Notes: generated by a model not told the origin, from the letters alone. DNA of 64,000 bases from Branchiibius sp. NY16-3462-2 (GCF_001594145.1 NZ_LVCF01000025.1:310001-374000), one strand, 5' to 3'. Positions 33,355-42,756 are shown, counted from the first letter of the stretch. Translations and numbers: made by a program.

Positions 33355-33779
33355 GGGATCACCGCGACGACGCCGACCTCGACCAGCCATTCCGGCCGCG
33401 CCAACGCCTGGACGACCAGGCCGGTCGAGACGTAGAAAACACCGGAGAGCCGCTCGCCCATGACCCGGTAGACGGCTTCGCGATGCCGGATGTCGGTCAG
33501 GTAGATGTGGCAACTGACGATGTGCTCGGGCTTGGCACCGGCCTCGGACAGCAGCAGCAGGATGTTGTCGCAGACCTTCTGCGTCTGACCGGCAGCGTCG
33601 CCCACCGCGACGTTCTCCCGGCTGTCGAGATCCTGGGCGACCTGACCGCGCACATAGACCGTGTTACCCGCGACGACGGCCTGGCACAGGTCGTTGCCGA
33701 GGTTCTGCTCGGGGTAGGTGTCGGCGGTGTTGAACGGACGGATGCGGCGGTGGCCGCCGACGACGATCTCGTCGGTCAC
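33351..33779 (-). CDS. RidA-family imine/enamine deaminase
   Basis: 142 residues, a standard Rid/YjgF length, from the GTG at 33779. The QALARPEWLVEV block near 125 resembles the C-terminal ligand loop, where RidA has an Arg that binds carboxylates. Rid proteins hydrolyse reactive imines. In this operon it would deal with imines from oxidation by the TMADH-like enzyme. It overlaps its neighbours by four bases on both sides. Confidence 0.85.
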   Translation of the reverse strand: MTDEIVVGGHRRIRPFNTADTYPEQNLGNDLCQAVVAGNTVYVRGQVAQDLDSRENVAVGDAAGQTQKVCDNILLLLSEAGAKPEHIVSCHIYLTDIRHREAVYRVMGERLSGVFYVSTGLVVQALARPEWLVEVGVVAVIP

Positions 33780-35362
33780 GGTCGGGCTCCTTCGGGAGTT
33801 GGGATGGTTTCGGTGATCAGATCGGCAGCCCGCTCGGCCACCAGCATCACCGTCACGACCGGGTTGGTCGCGGTCAGCGTGGGAAACACCGAGGCGTCGG
33901 CGATCCGCAGACCCGCGATCCCTCGGACGTTGAGGGCGGGATCGACGACGGCGGCCGGGTCGTCCGGCGCACCGATCCGGCAGGTGCCACTGACGTGATA
34001 GACGGTCTGGTGGGTGTCGCGCAGGATCGCCGACAACTCCTCTTCGTCCTCGACCTCTGCACCCGGGAAGAGCTCTCGCCCGACCCAGGACCGCATCGGT
34101 TCCTCGCGCGCGATCACCCGCGCTCGGCGTACACCCTCCACCAGCAACCTCTCGTCGCGCCCCTCGGCGTCGCTGAACGACCGGTAATCGATCGCGGGCG
34201 GCACGTCCGGGTCGGCCGACGTGATCCAGGTGCGACCCCGGCTGAGCGGCCGGGCGACGTTGGGCGCGATCGAAATGATGGTGGGCGGCAACGGCTCCTG
34301 GCCGTGGTCGGCCCGGTAGCGGTCGGCGTGCACCGCCCACGGTTCCACCGGGAAGTGCATCAGGATGTCCGGCCGGTCATCGGGGGTGGCGTCGCTGATC
34401 ATCGCGCCGGCGTCCCAGCCGCTCGCGCAGGTGTCCGGCGGCGTGCGCCGCGCCTCCCAGACGATCAGGCCCTCGACGTGGTCCTGCAGGTTGGCCCCGA
34501 CGCCGGGCAACTCGTGCCGCACGGGGACACCCGCTGATTCGAGTACGTCGCGTGGACCGATCCCCGACAACTGCAGCAACCGTGGGGTGTCGATAGCGCC
34601 CGCGCACAGGACGACCTCGCGGGTGGCGGACACCGTGGCGGTGGTTCCGTCGGCGGCGCGGACCCGCACACCGGTGGCACGGTGCCCGTCGTCGGACAGC
34701 ACGATCTCAGTCGCTCGCAGCCCGGTCAGTACGGTCGGCAGCGGCGTGCCAGGGACCGCCTCGTGCAGGTAATGGATCGACGTGGATGCCCGCACCCCCG
34801 TTTCCGGTGTGTAGCCCACCTCGAAAAAGCCTGCCCCGCTGGGTGATTCGTCCAGTCGCCCGTCGTTCCAGGCATCCTGCACCGGTACGCCGAGTGCGGA
34901 CGCCGCGCTGGCCACCACGTCCGCGACGAACGGGTTCTGGTCCTTCGGCGGCACGGGTTGGATAGGAGTCTGCAGCCGCTTGTAGAGCGGCAGCACGGCG
35001 TCCGGGCCCCAACCCGCGGCGCCAAGAGACTCCCACTCGCGCAGGTCAGAGGCCAGCGGCCGCCAGGCGATCATGGTGTTCGCGGTCGAGCAGCCGCCAA
35101 GGATCCGCAACCGCGACAGCCGGATGTGGGAGTTGCCGCGCTCGTTGGGCTCGCTTCGATAGTCCAGGTCGTACTCGCCCTCAAGCATCTCGGCCCAGCG
35201 GCGCAGGTAGCGAGCCCGCGGTTCGTCCTTGTCGGACGGACCCCATTCGATCAGGGCGACGTCGTGACCACGCTCGGCCAGCCGGGCCGCCAGCAACGAC
35301 CCCGCGGTGCCGCCACCGACGACCACGAACTCGTGAGATGAGTCAGAGGCGGTCTCAGCCAT
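33776..35362 (-). CDS. GMC-family FAD oxidoreductase (choline dehydrogenase-like)
   Basis: 528 residues. The FAD dinucleotide motif is VVVGGGTAGSLLAARLAE near residue 13, the GMC signature is LGGCSTANTMIAWRP near 90, and the active-site His lies in YHVSGTCRIG near 455 with TNPVVTVM near 495. It oxidises a primary alcohol to an aldehyde. The adjacent aldehyde dehydrogenase, overlapping by eight bases, would take the product to the acid, as in choline-to-betaine oxidation. Confidence 0.9.
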   Translation of the reverse strand: MAETASDSSHEFVVVGGGTAGSLLAARLAERGHDVALIEWGPSDKDEPRARYLRRWAEMLEGEYDLDYRSEPNERGNSHIRLSRLRILGGCSTANTMIAWRPLASDLREWESLGAAGWGPDAVLPLYKRLQTPIQPVPPKDQNPFVADVVASAASALGVPVQDAWNDGRLDESPSGAGFFEVGYTPETGVRASTSIHYLHEAVPGTPLPTVLTGLRATEIVLSDDGHRATGVRVRAADGTTATVSATREVVLCAGAIDTPRLLQLSGIGPRDVLESAGVPVRHELPGVGANLQDHVEGLIVWEARRTPPDTCASGWDAGAMISDATPDDRPDILMHFPVEPWAVHADRYRADHGQEPLPPTIISIAPNVARPLSRGRTWITSADPDVPPAIDYRSFSDAEGRDERLLVEGVRRARVIAREEPMRSWVGRELFPGAEVEDEEELSAILRDTHQTVYHVSGTCRIGAPDDPAAVVDPALNVRGIAGLRIADASVFPTLTATNPVVTVMLVAERAADLITETIPTPEGARP

Positions 35363-36842
35363 AGTGCACCCAGGTCGTCTTTAGCCCGGTGAACTTGTCC
35401 ATCGCGTGCAGCGACAGGTCGCGGCCGTAGCCGGACAGGCCGAAACCGCCGAACGGAGTCGAAACATCCAAAGCGTCAACGCAATTCACGGAGACCGTAC
35501 CGGCCCGGAGTGCGCCAGCCACCTGGTGCGCGCGGCGCAGGTCATCGGTCCACAGGCCGGCTGCCAATGCGTACGGCGTGCCGTTGGCGACTGCGGTCGC
35601 TTCATCCACGGTGTCGACGACGTGGGTGACCAGTACCGGCCCGAAGACCTCGGTCTGGGCGATCCGCGCAGTGGGCGCAACATCGACGAGGATCGCCGGA
35701 CGGACGAAACACTCTGTTGGAGAATCAGGTTCGAGGTCACCGCCGATCACGGACGCCGCCTCGTCTGCTCCTGCGGTCAGCAGGGAACGCACCTGTGACG
35801 CCTGCCCGAGGCTGACCAGCGGCCCCATGTCGGTCGCCGGGTCCAGCGGGTCGCCCACCGTGATGCTCGCGGTGCGCGCCAGCAGCCGCTCGGTCAACGC
35901 ATCAGCAACCCCGCGTTGGACGACCAGACGCGAGGTGGCTGAACACACCTGGCCGGCATTGGTGAAGATGCCGCCGGTGACCCCGTCGGCGACCGCGTCC
36001 AGATCGGCGACGTCGTCCAGGACCACGACGGCGCTCTTGCCGCCGCACTCCAGCCACACCTGCTTCATGTTCGACTCGCCGGCGTAGCGCTGGAAGAGCT
36101 TGCCGACCTGCGTGGAGCCGGTGAAGGTGACGGCATCGACGTCGGTGTGCCGACCGAGCGCCTGACCGACCACCGGTCCGTCGCCCGGGACGACCGACAG
36201 CACACCATCAGGCAGCCCTGCGTCCGAAGCCAATTCGCCGAGGCGCAGCGCCGACAACGGCGTCTCCTCCGAGGGCTTGAGCACCACGCTGTTGCCCACG
36301 GCCAGGGCAGGCGCGAGCTTCCAGATCGCCATCTCCAACGGGTAGTTCCACGGCACGACCGCCGCGACGACACCCAGCGGTTCGCGGGTGACCGTGGCCA
36401 GATCGCCCGGCCCGGTCGGCGCCACCTCGCCGTACACCTTGTCCAGGGACTCGGCGTACCAGCGCAGGATGGCAGCAGAGCCGGGGATGTCGATCGCGGT
36501 CGTGTCGACGATTCGCTTGCCGCCATCACGGCTGTCCAGCAGGGCCAGCTCGTCCAGGTTCGCCAGGATCAAGTCGGCCAGTCGGCTGAGCACAGCGGCC
36601 CGCTCCCGGGGTGCCCGCCTGCTCCAGTTGCCCGAGGAGAAGGCGCGTCGTGCCGCTGCCACCGCCAGGTCCACGTCGTGCTCGTCGCACTCGGCCACCT
36701 CGGCGATGACCGCTCCGGTCGCCGGGTCCAGCGTGGGCCGGGTGCGGCCGCTGCTGCTGGCTACCGGCCGGCCGTTGATCCAGGCCAGACCGGCGGGGCG
36801 CAGCGCGGCCGCTGCGGCGGCCCATTCAGAAGCAGTCTTCAC
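35355..36842 (-). CDS. Aldehyde dehydrogenase (betaine-aldehyde dehydrogenase-like)
   Basis: 495 residues from the GTG at 36842, which has GAGGATC upstream; the open frame extends much further into the permease gene but that part is a shadow. Family motifs: PWNYPLEMA near 160, FTGSTQVGK near 235, catalytic Glu in LECGGKS near 260, catalytic Cys in NAGQVCS near 295. NAD-dependent oxidation of an aldehyde is expected. It starts 11 bases after the permease stop. Confidence 0.9.
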   Translation of the reverse strand: MKTASEWAAAAAALRPAGLAWINGRPVASSSGRTRPTLDPATGAVIAEVAECDEHDVDLAVAAARRAFSSGNWSRRAPRERAAVLSRLADLILANLDELALLDSRDGGKRIVDTTAIDIPGSAAILRWYAESLDKVYGEVAPTGPGDLATVTREPLGVVAAVVPWNYPLEMAIWKLAPALAVGNSVVLKPSEETPLSALRLGELASDAGLPDGVLSVVPGDGPVVGQALGRHTDVDAVTFTGSTQVGKLFQRYAGESNMKQVWLECGGKSAVVVLDDVADLDAVADGVTGGIFTNAGQVCSATSRLVVQRGVADALTERLLARTASITVGDPLDPATDMGPLVSLGQASQVRSLLTAGADEAASVIGGDLEPDSPTECFVRPAILVDVAPTARIAQTEVFGPVLVTHVVDTVDEATAVANGTPYALAAGLWTDDLRRAHQVAGALRAGTVSVNCVDALDVSTPFGGFGLSGYGRDLSLHAMDKFTGLKTTWVHYG

Positions 36843-36853
36843 AGAGTCGATCC

Positions 36854-38260
36854 TCAGACGGTGGCGTCCGCGGCGAGCACGACGTGCGAGCTGCGTGCGG
36901 CCTTGGCCCAGAAGTAGTAGACGGGGCAGATGACGGCCAGGCCGACGATCCAGGAGATGTCGACGCCGTTCATGGCCTTGGCGATCGGACCGGTGTAGAG
37001 CGCATTGGACAGGAACGGCAACTGCACCAGGATGCCCAGGACATAGCAGCCGACGGCCGGGACGTTGAACTTTCCGTAGATCCCACCGTCCGGCTCGAAG
37101 AGCGAGTCGATGTCGTAGTCGCCGTGCCGCAACAGGTAGAAGTCGACCAGATTCACGGCGGTCCAGGGGATCAGCACGCACATCAGCAACAGCATGAGGT
37201 TGCTGAAGTTGCCTAGGAAGTTGTCCTTGCCCAGCAATCCGATGACGCAGCTGATGGCGAACAGCGCAATGCAGACGATCACGCGCATCGAGGCCTGCGG
37301 TCGCCACTTCGGCCACAAGGTCTGGCCGATGGTGAGCGTGGATAGCGCGCCGCAGTAGAGGTTCATGGCGTTCGTGGCCGCGATGCTCAGCGCAAAGACC
37401 GCCAGCACGAAGGCGCCGAACCCACCGGCCCCGTCACGCACCGCCGAGATGGTGTCGTCCTTCGGGAAGGCGGCACCGAGGACCGCGCCCAGCAGCATGG
37501 GCAGTAGCGAGCCGAGAACGCACCCGGCGTACGTCGCCCAGAAGGCCGCGCGCACGCCGGTGTCCTTAGGCATGTAGCGGGTGTAGTCGGACACGTAGGG
37601 GGCATAGGCGATCTGCCACAGAGCGGCCAGCGACAACGTGCTCATGAAACCGGCCCAGGTGAACGATCCGACGGAGAAGGTGCCGCTGGGCAGCTTGATG
37701 ACGAAGAGCATGACCAGCGACAGCAACAACGCGAATCCGGCCAGGGCACTGAGGAATCCGGCCATCGCGTGGATGACTTTGTAGCCGAAGACCGCCCCGA
37801 GCACCCCGAGGACGCCGACCAGCAGAATGGCCGGGGTCTCACCTATCCCGGTCAGGCTCGCGAGCGCCTGGCCGCCGAGCACCATGTTGGAGGCGAAGAA
37901 GGCGGTGTACATCAGCACCACGATGGAGACGACTAGCAGGCTGCCGTAGGAACCGAACTGGGCGCGCGTCTGCAGCATCTGGGGCACCCCCATCTGCGGA
38001 CCCTGGGCGGCGTGCAGTGCCATGACGACACCGCCGACCAGGTTGCCGATGATCAGGGCGATCGCGGCTGCCCACACCGGCAGACCGAAGACGAGCGTGG
38101 CCAACACACCGGTGGCGACGGTCAGCAGCATGATGTTGGAGCCGAACCAGATGGTGAAGAGTTGCGAGGCCTTGCCGTGCCGTTCGTCGACAGGGATGTG
38201 CTCGATGGTGCGAGCTTCGAGAGTCTCTGTGAGCGTGGGGGTTTCGGGTGACGATGCCAT
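36854..38260 (-). CDS. NCS1-family permease (cytosine/purine/hydantoin type)
   Basis: 468 residues with twelve helices. It has the NCS1 features: an N-terminal IWFGSNI stretch near residue 38, the MLQTRAQFGSYG motif near 95, and the SDYTRYM motif near 225. NCS1 carriers import nucleobases, hydantoins, thiamine or allantoin with H+ or Na+. AGGAG precedes the ATG. It is the first gene of the catabolic operon, so its substrate is probably the compound degraded. Confidence 0.9.
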   Translation of the reverse strand: MASSPETPTLTETLEARTIEHIPVDERHGKASQLFTIWFGSNIMLLTVATGVLATLVFGLPVWAAAIALIIGNLVGGVVMALHAAQGPQMGVPQMLQTRAQFGSYGSLLVVSIVVLMYTAFFASNMVLGGQALASLTGIGETPAILLVGVLGVLGAVFGYKVIHAMAGFLSALAGFALLLSLVMLFVIKLPSGTFSVGSFTWAGFMSTLSLAALWQIAYAPYVSDYTRYMPKDTGVRAAFWATYAGCVLGSLLPMLLGAVLGAAFPKDDTISAVRDGAGGFGAFVLAVFALSIAATNAMNLYCGALSTLTIGQTLWPKWRPQASMRVIVCIALFAISCVIGLLGKDNFLGNFSNLMLLLMCVLIPWTAVNLVDFYLLRHGDYDIDSLFEPDGGIYGKFNVPAVGCYVLGILVQLPFLSNALYTGPIAKAMNGVDISWIVGLAVICPVYYFWAKAARSSHVVLAADATV

Positions 38261-38377
38261 GGAGCGTCTCCTAGCAGTGCGGTTGCGCGGGGCGCGATGT
38301 CAAGGGGAATGCACCACGATGTGCGATGGGCACAGGGGCTGTGCCGGATCCCCCAACGATGTGGCGTCAGCCAGTCA

Positions 38378-38394
38378 TTTGTCCATCACACAAA
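38378..38394 (-). promoter_or_regulatory. LysR-type operator candidate upstream of the catabolic operon
   Basis: The inverted repeat TTTGT-N7-ACAAA lies 118 bases upstream of the permease ATG and just after the LysR stop. Its size and place suit a LysR activation site. The rest of the 141-base gap shows no gene. Confidence 0.4.
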
Positions 38395-38401
38395 ATCGGC
38401 G

Positions 38402-39361
38402 TTACCCATCTGTTTTGCCGATACCCACCGGCTCCAGACCGCCGATCGCCTGGCATTGCTCAATGAACGCCGTGGCCTTCCGCGTCAGCCGGGTGCCGTC
38501 AACCCACGCCGCAACCGCATCGAGCGTCGGCAATTCGTCCTTGATCTCCAGGGCGACGACGGGGCCGCCGCTGTAGCTCTCGTCGCTGGCCGGGCGCTGG
38601 TTCAGGATGGAGTAGCCGTGCCCAGCCGCCACCATGGAGCGCACCGTTTCGAACAACCGCGAGCGGTAGCCGATGGTCGGTTCGACCCCGACCTGGGCGA
38701 ACAGCGAGCGGAAGTAGGTCGCTGTGTACGGCAGGTCCAGAAGGACCAACCGGTCGTCGGCCAGTTCGGTCAGCGACACGCTGCGCCGCCCAGCGAGGTG
38801 ATGACCGACGGGGACCAGCACGTACGGCGGGATGGTCGCGACCGGGACCGCGCGCAGCTCCGTGCCGAGGTCGTAGCTGTACATCACCGCCACCTCGAAG
38901 GCGCCGTCCCGCAGTCCCTTCTTCAAGTCCGCGTGCTCCGCCTCGATCACGGTGAGGTCGACGCGGGGGTAGCGATCGGCGTACTCCGTGACCAGCCGGG
39001 GCAGCATGAACGGTGCGATCGTCGCGAACATGCCGACGCGCAGTTCGCCCATCAGCATCTGGCCGGCGTTACGTGCGGCGTCGGCCAACTCCTGACTGTG
39101 GGCGAGGAAGCCGCGCAACTCGGTGTAGAACTCCCGCCCGGCCGGGGTGAGCGCGAGGCCACGGGCGTGATGGCGCAGCAGCAGTTGGACGCCGAGCTCC
39201 TTCTCCAACTGGGCGACGGCCGTTGAAACCGCCGATTGCGAGACCACCAGCTCGCGGGCGGCCGCGGTCATGCTGCCGTGCTCGGCGGCAGCGGCGAAAT
39301 AGCGCAACTGGACGAGCGTGAAGTTCGGCAGGCGCTTGCCTGATCGGTCCTGCGCGGCCAC
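38402..39361 (-). CDS. LysR-family transcriptional regulator of the catabolic cluster
   Basis: 319 residues from the GTG at 39361, which has GGAGGGG upstream. The helix-turn-helix lies at about 15-75 (LRYFAAAAEHGSMTAAARELVVSQ, then SAVSTAVAQLEKELG); the effector domain follows. It sits between the catabolic operon, which it precedes on the same strand, and a divergent amidohydrolase/transporter pair, so it probably controls both arms. Confidence 0.88.
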   Translation of the reverse strand: MAAQDRSGKRLPNFTLVQLRYFAAAAEHGSMTAAARELVVSQSAVSTAVAQLEKELGVQLLLRHHARGLALTPAGREFYTELRGFLAHSQELADAARNAGQMLMGELRVGMFATIAPFMLPRLVTEYADRYPRVDLTVIEAEHADLKKGLRDGAFEVAVMYSYDLGTELRAVPVATIPPYVLVPVGHHLAGRRSVSLTELADDRLVLLDLPYTATYFRSLFAQVGVEPTIGYRSRLFETVRSMVAAGHGYSILNQRPASDESYSGGPVVALEIKDELPTLDAVAAWVDGTRLTRKATAFIEQCQAIGGLEPVGIGKTDG

Positions 39362-39388
39362 GAACCCCTCCGGTGCAACAAGAAATCA

Positions 39389-39401
39389 GATGACTTTCAT
39401 C
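39389..39401. promoter_or_regulatory. Palindrome GATGA-ctt-TCATC
   Basis: A perfect five-base inverted repeat 28 bases upstream of the LysR start codon, in the divergent control region. Confidence 0.35.
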
Positions 39402-39408
39402 AACAGAA

Positions 39409-39421
39409 TCAGCTGAGCTGA
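39409..39421. promoter_or_regulatory. LysR box TCAGCT-g-AGCTGA
   Basis: A perfect inverted repeat with the T-N11-A form typical of LysR binding sites, midway between the lysR gene and the divergent amidohydrolase gene. It is the best candidate for autoregulation. Confidence 0.5.
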
Positions 39422-39496
39422 AACTCAAACGTAACCGCACCGCCCCTTCCGACGTGGGAGGGTCTGCGGAACTGGTGCCGAGCGTAGGAGGATTCA

Positions 39497-41122
39497 ATGT
39501 CAGCCGACACCGTCTTCCGCGGCGCGATCCGACCCTCCGCGGCAGCCCCGCTGACCGATGTCCTCGCGGTGCGCGACGGCGTCGTCGTGGCCCTGGGCGC
39601 CGCCCGATGCGCCGACCTGACCGGCCCGGCCACTCGCGTCATCGACGTCGACGGAGTCGTGCTGCCGGGCTTCGTTGATGCGCATGTGCACCCTGCGATG
39701 GGTGGCCTGAACCGCATGCATTGCGATCTGGACGAGGTCCACGGGCGGGAGCCCTATCGTTCCCTCATCCGTGCCTACGTCACCACCTCGTCGTCCGAGT
39801 GGATCGTCGGATCAGGCTGGTACGGCGACGTATTCACCGGCGGGTTCCCGACGGCTGCCGAGTTGGACAGTCTGACCGATGGCCGACCCGCGTGTTTCAT
39901 GAGCCACGACGGACACGGCGTGTGGGTCAACAGCGCCGCCTTGGAGCGGGCGGGTATCGATGACACCACCCCTGACCCGGACGGTGGCCGGATTGTCCGT
40001 GCCGAATCGGGCCGCGCCACCGGCATGTTGGTGGAATCCGCAGCCAACCTGGTCACCGACCTGCTCCCTGCGCCGAGCGAAGCAGAGATCGAGCAGGCGC
40101 TGCTGGAGGCCCAGAGCTACCTGCATTCGGTGGGGATCGTCGGCTGGCAGGACGCCGGCGTCGGCGAATGCCTCGGATTACCAGACACATTCGAGGCCTA
40201 CCGGGCGCTCGACGCCTCCGGTGCGCTGACCGCCCGGGTCACCGGTGACCTGTGGTGGCAGCTGGACGGTGACCTGGGTCAGATCGACGGTTTCGTACGC
40301 CGCCGCGAGACCACCCGTGCCGCCCGCCGGTTCCGCGCGACCGGAGTCAAGGTCATGCAGGACGGCGTGTGCGAAAACCTCACGGCTGCAGTGCTGGAGC
40401 CCTACCGGGGCCACCCCCACCAGCACGGTCTGAGCTTCCTGGAACCGGCCTGGCTGCGCGAGCTGGTCGGCGCTCTCGCCGCCGCCGACTTCGACGTGCA
40501 CCTACACGCGGTGGGCGATCGCGCGGTGCGCGAGGCGTTGGATGCGATCGAGTCCGCGCCGCACCGCTCGGATGCCCGCCACCAGATCGCACACATCGAC
40601 CTGATCGACGCCGCCGACATCGACCGCTTCAAGCGACTGGGGGTCATTGCCAACGTCTCACCGTTGTGGGCCCGCGAGGACCGGGTACTGGTAGAGACCA
40701 AACTGCCGTACCTGACCGACGAGCAGCGCCGGCGGCATTTCGCCTTCAGCAGTCTGCACGGGTCGGGCACCGCTCTGGCCTTCGGATCGGACTGGCCCGT
40801 GTCGAGTCCGGATCCGCTCTGGGCGATCCACGTGGCCGTGAACCGGACTGCGCCACAAGCAGATCCGCATGCCGCCGACCAACACGCCCAGCGTGTCCCG
40901 CTGTTACCGGACGAAGGGCTGGACGTGGTGACAGCCGTTCACGCCGCAACGGCCGGCGCCGCCCACGCCTCCCGACTGGACCGCAACGGTTCCCTCGAGA
41001 TCGGCATGGCTGCCGACCTCGTGCTGCTGGATCGCGATCCGATCACCACAGCGCCGGACGAGCTCTCCACCATCCGGGTGCACGCGACGTACGTCGATGG
41101 CGCCCCTGTCTTCACTGCCTGA
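39497..41122 (+). CDS. Amidohydrolase family 3 (YtcJ-like), second paralogue
   Basis: 541 residues. Metal ligands in GFVDAHVHPAM near 58, the later HLHAVGDRAVRE near 335, IAHIDLI near 363 and FGSDWPVSSP near 432. TAGGAGG gives a strong ribosome binding site before the ATG. It resembles the gene at 10921 in domain order only. Its position 23 bases before an APC transporter suggests hydrolysis of an imported amide or amino-acid derivative. Confidence 0.87.
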   Translation: MSADTVFRGAIRPSAAAPLTDVLAVRDGVVVALGAARCADLTGPATRVIDVDGVVLPGFVDAHVHPAMGGLNRMHCDLDEVHGREPYRSLIRAYVTTSSSEWIVGSGWYGDVFTGGFPTAAELDSLTDGRPACFMSHDGHGVWVNSAALERAGIDDTTPDPDGGRIVRAESGRATGMLVESAANLVTDLLPAPSEAEIEQALLEAQSYLHSVGIVGWQDAGVGECLGLPDTFEAYRALDASGALTARVTGDLWWQLDGDLGQIDGFVRRRETTRAARRFRATGVKVMQDGVCENLTAAVLEPYRGHPHQHGLSFLEPAWLRELVGALAAADFDVHLHAVGDRAVREALDAIESAPHRSDARHQIAHIDLIDAADIDRFKRLGVIANVSPLWAREDRVLVETKLPYLTDEQRRRHFAFSSLHGSGTALAFGSDWPVSSPDPLWAIHVAVNRTAPQADPHAADQHAQRVPLLPDEGLDVVTAVHAATAGAAHASRLDRNGSLEIGMAADLVLLDRDPITTAPDELSTIRVHATYVDGAPVFTA

Positions 41123-41145
41123 CCCCTCAACCGCAAGGACCCGTC

Positions 41146-42648
41146 ATGACCACCACACCCACCGCTTTCGCCCAGGAGCAGGAGCAGAACCTGACCCGCT
41201 CCCTGGGCCGGTTCGATCTGATCTTCCTGTTGATCTCGGCCGTCGTGGGACTGGAGACACTCGGCCAGGTCTCCACCTTCGGAGCAGAGGCGTTCACCTG
41301 GACGGCAGTGCTGGCAGTGACATTCCTGGTGCCCTACGGGCTGATCTTCGCCGAGACCGGAGGCGCGTTCACTGAAGAGGGCGGCGCGTACACCTGGGTC
41401 CGGGACGCCTTCGGGCGGATGGCAGGAGCGGTAGCAGCGTTGCTGACCTGGGTGACCCAGCCGGTGTGGGTAGGTGGATCCATGGCGTTCCTGGCGACGG
41501 AGGCGTGGAACGTCAACCTCGCCCACATCTCCTCCGGGTCCTTCGCCGACTACGCGTTCAAATTGATCTTCGTGTGGATCACCGTTTTCGCCGCGATCAT
41601 CAGCCTGCGCTACGGCAAGTGGATCCCGACCCTGGGCGCACTACTCAAGGTCGGTCTGCTGGTGCTTTTCATCGGCACAACCATCGCCTACGCGATCCAG
41701 CACGGCATCACCGACCTGTCGCTGTCGGACTTCTCGCCGACCTGGATCGGCTTCTTCGGTGCTGTGCCGATCCTGCTGTTCGCCTACCTGGGCTTCGAAT
41801 CCGGCAACAGTGCCGCCGGTGAGGTGAAGAACCCGGCCCGCGACATCCCGTTCGGCATCCTGCGCTCCAGCGGGGTTGCCGCTGCGTGCTACCTGCTGCC
41901 GATCTTCGCGATCCTGGCGGTCGTGCCCAAGGACCAGATCAAGGGCATCAGCGGCTTCTTCGACGCGACCTCGACGGTCTTCTCGGTCTACGGTCCGGCG
42001 GCCGACCCTATGTTGAAGGCCTTGTCGGTCTGCCTGGTGCTGGTCCTGATGTCGCAGGGCGCCTCCTGGATGATCATCTCCGACCGCATGCAGGCCATCG
42101 CCGCAGCGGATGGCGCGTTCTTCGGTGGCTTCTTCGGTGTCTTCAACAAGCACCTGAGCACCCCGGTGCGGGTCAACTTCCTGTCCGGCGTCGTGGCGAC
42201 CGTGTTCATGCTGGTGGCGATGCAGGTCAGCGGTGACGCGGGTGCCGTATTCGCGGTGGTGTTGACCATCTCAATCACCACCTTCCTGCTCAGCTACCTG
42301 CTGGTGATCCCCGCGGCCATCCGGTTGCGCACGTTGCTGCCGGACGTCCACCGACCGTTCCGCGTCCCGGTGTCCAACGCCGTCTTCACGGCCATGGGCA
42401 CGCTGTGCTTCTTGTGGATCCTGCTCGGGTCCTGGGTGGCCATCTTCCCCGGCACGCTCGAAGCGCTGGTCGGGGCCGACTACCCCTTCTTTGACACGTG
42501 GGGCGTGCACCGTGGCACCTTCGAGCTGTTCACCATCGGCACTCTGGTCGTCCTGATGATCCTGTGCGCGGTGGGTTATGTGCGCGGTGCTCCCCTGCGG
42601 GCAAACCTCGCGGTGCCGGAGAGCGAGCCCGTTCCGGCCGTGGAGTGA
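41146..42648 (+). CDS. APC-family amino acid/amine permease
   Basis: 500 residues with about twelve helices; the true start is the ATG at 41146 (AAGGA upstream), although an open frame extends back into the amidohydrolase gene. It resembles the glutamate:GABA/amino-acid antiporter branch: FLLISAVVGLETLG near residue 28, EEGGAYTWVRDAFG near 75 and FAYLGFESGNSAAGEVKNP near 210. It should import an amino acid or amine for the amidohydrolase upstream. Confidence 0.88.
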   Translation: MTTTPTAFAQEQEQNLTRSLGRFDLIFLLISAVVGLETLGQVSTFGAEAFTWTAVLAVTFLVPYGLIFAETGGAFTEEGGAYTWVRDAFGRMAGAVAALLTWVTQPVWVGGSMAFLATEAWNVNLAHISSGSFADYAFKLIFVWITVFAAIISLRYGKWIPTLGALLKVGLLVLFIGTTIAYAIQHGITDLSLSDFSPTWIGFFGAVPILLFAYLGFESGNSAAGEVKNPARDIPFGILRSSGVAAACYLLPIFAILAVVPKDQIKGISGFFDATSTVFSVYGPAADPMLKALSVCLVLVLMSQGASWMIISDRMQAIAAADGAFFGGFFGVFNKHLSTPVRVNFLSGVVATVFMLVAMQVSGDAGAVFAVVLTISITTFLLSYLLVIPAAIRLRTLLPDVHRPFRVPVSNAVFTAMGTLCFLWILLGSWVAIFPGTLEALVGADYPFFDTWGVHRGTFELFTIGTLVVLMILCAVGYVRGAPLRANLAVPESEPVPAVE

Positions 42649-42756
42649 CGCGTCGCCCTCGGCCGACCGCCCCCGTGGTCGACTCTGGATACGTGTGGCG
42701 GGTTCCGAACGCTCGAAGCCGCCATCCTTATCCAAACCCAGGCCAAGTCCCCAAGG
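42649..42756. other. Short intergenic stretch
   Basis: No gene or strong hairpin is visible between the APC permease and the antitoxin control region. Confidence 0.5.

Noticed and set aside
36843..37316. Extension of the aldehyde dehydrogenase frame upstream
   Set aside because: Overlaps the permease gene; the first 157 codons do not look like the family, which starts at the GTG at 36842.
38261..38377. Riboswitch upstream of the NCS1 permease
   Set aside because: No recognisable TPP, purine or guanidine core; only short palindromes.
40369..41145. Extension of the APC permease frame upstream
   Set aside because: It lies inside the amidohydrolase gene in another frame; the ATG at 41146 has a ribosome binding site.
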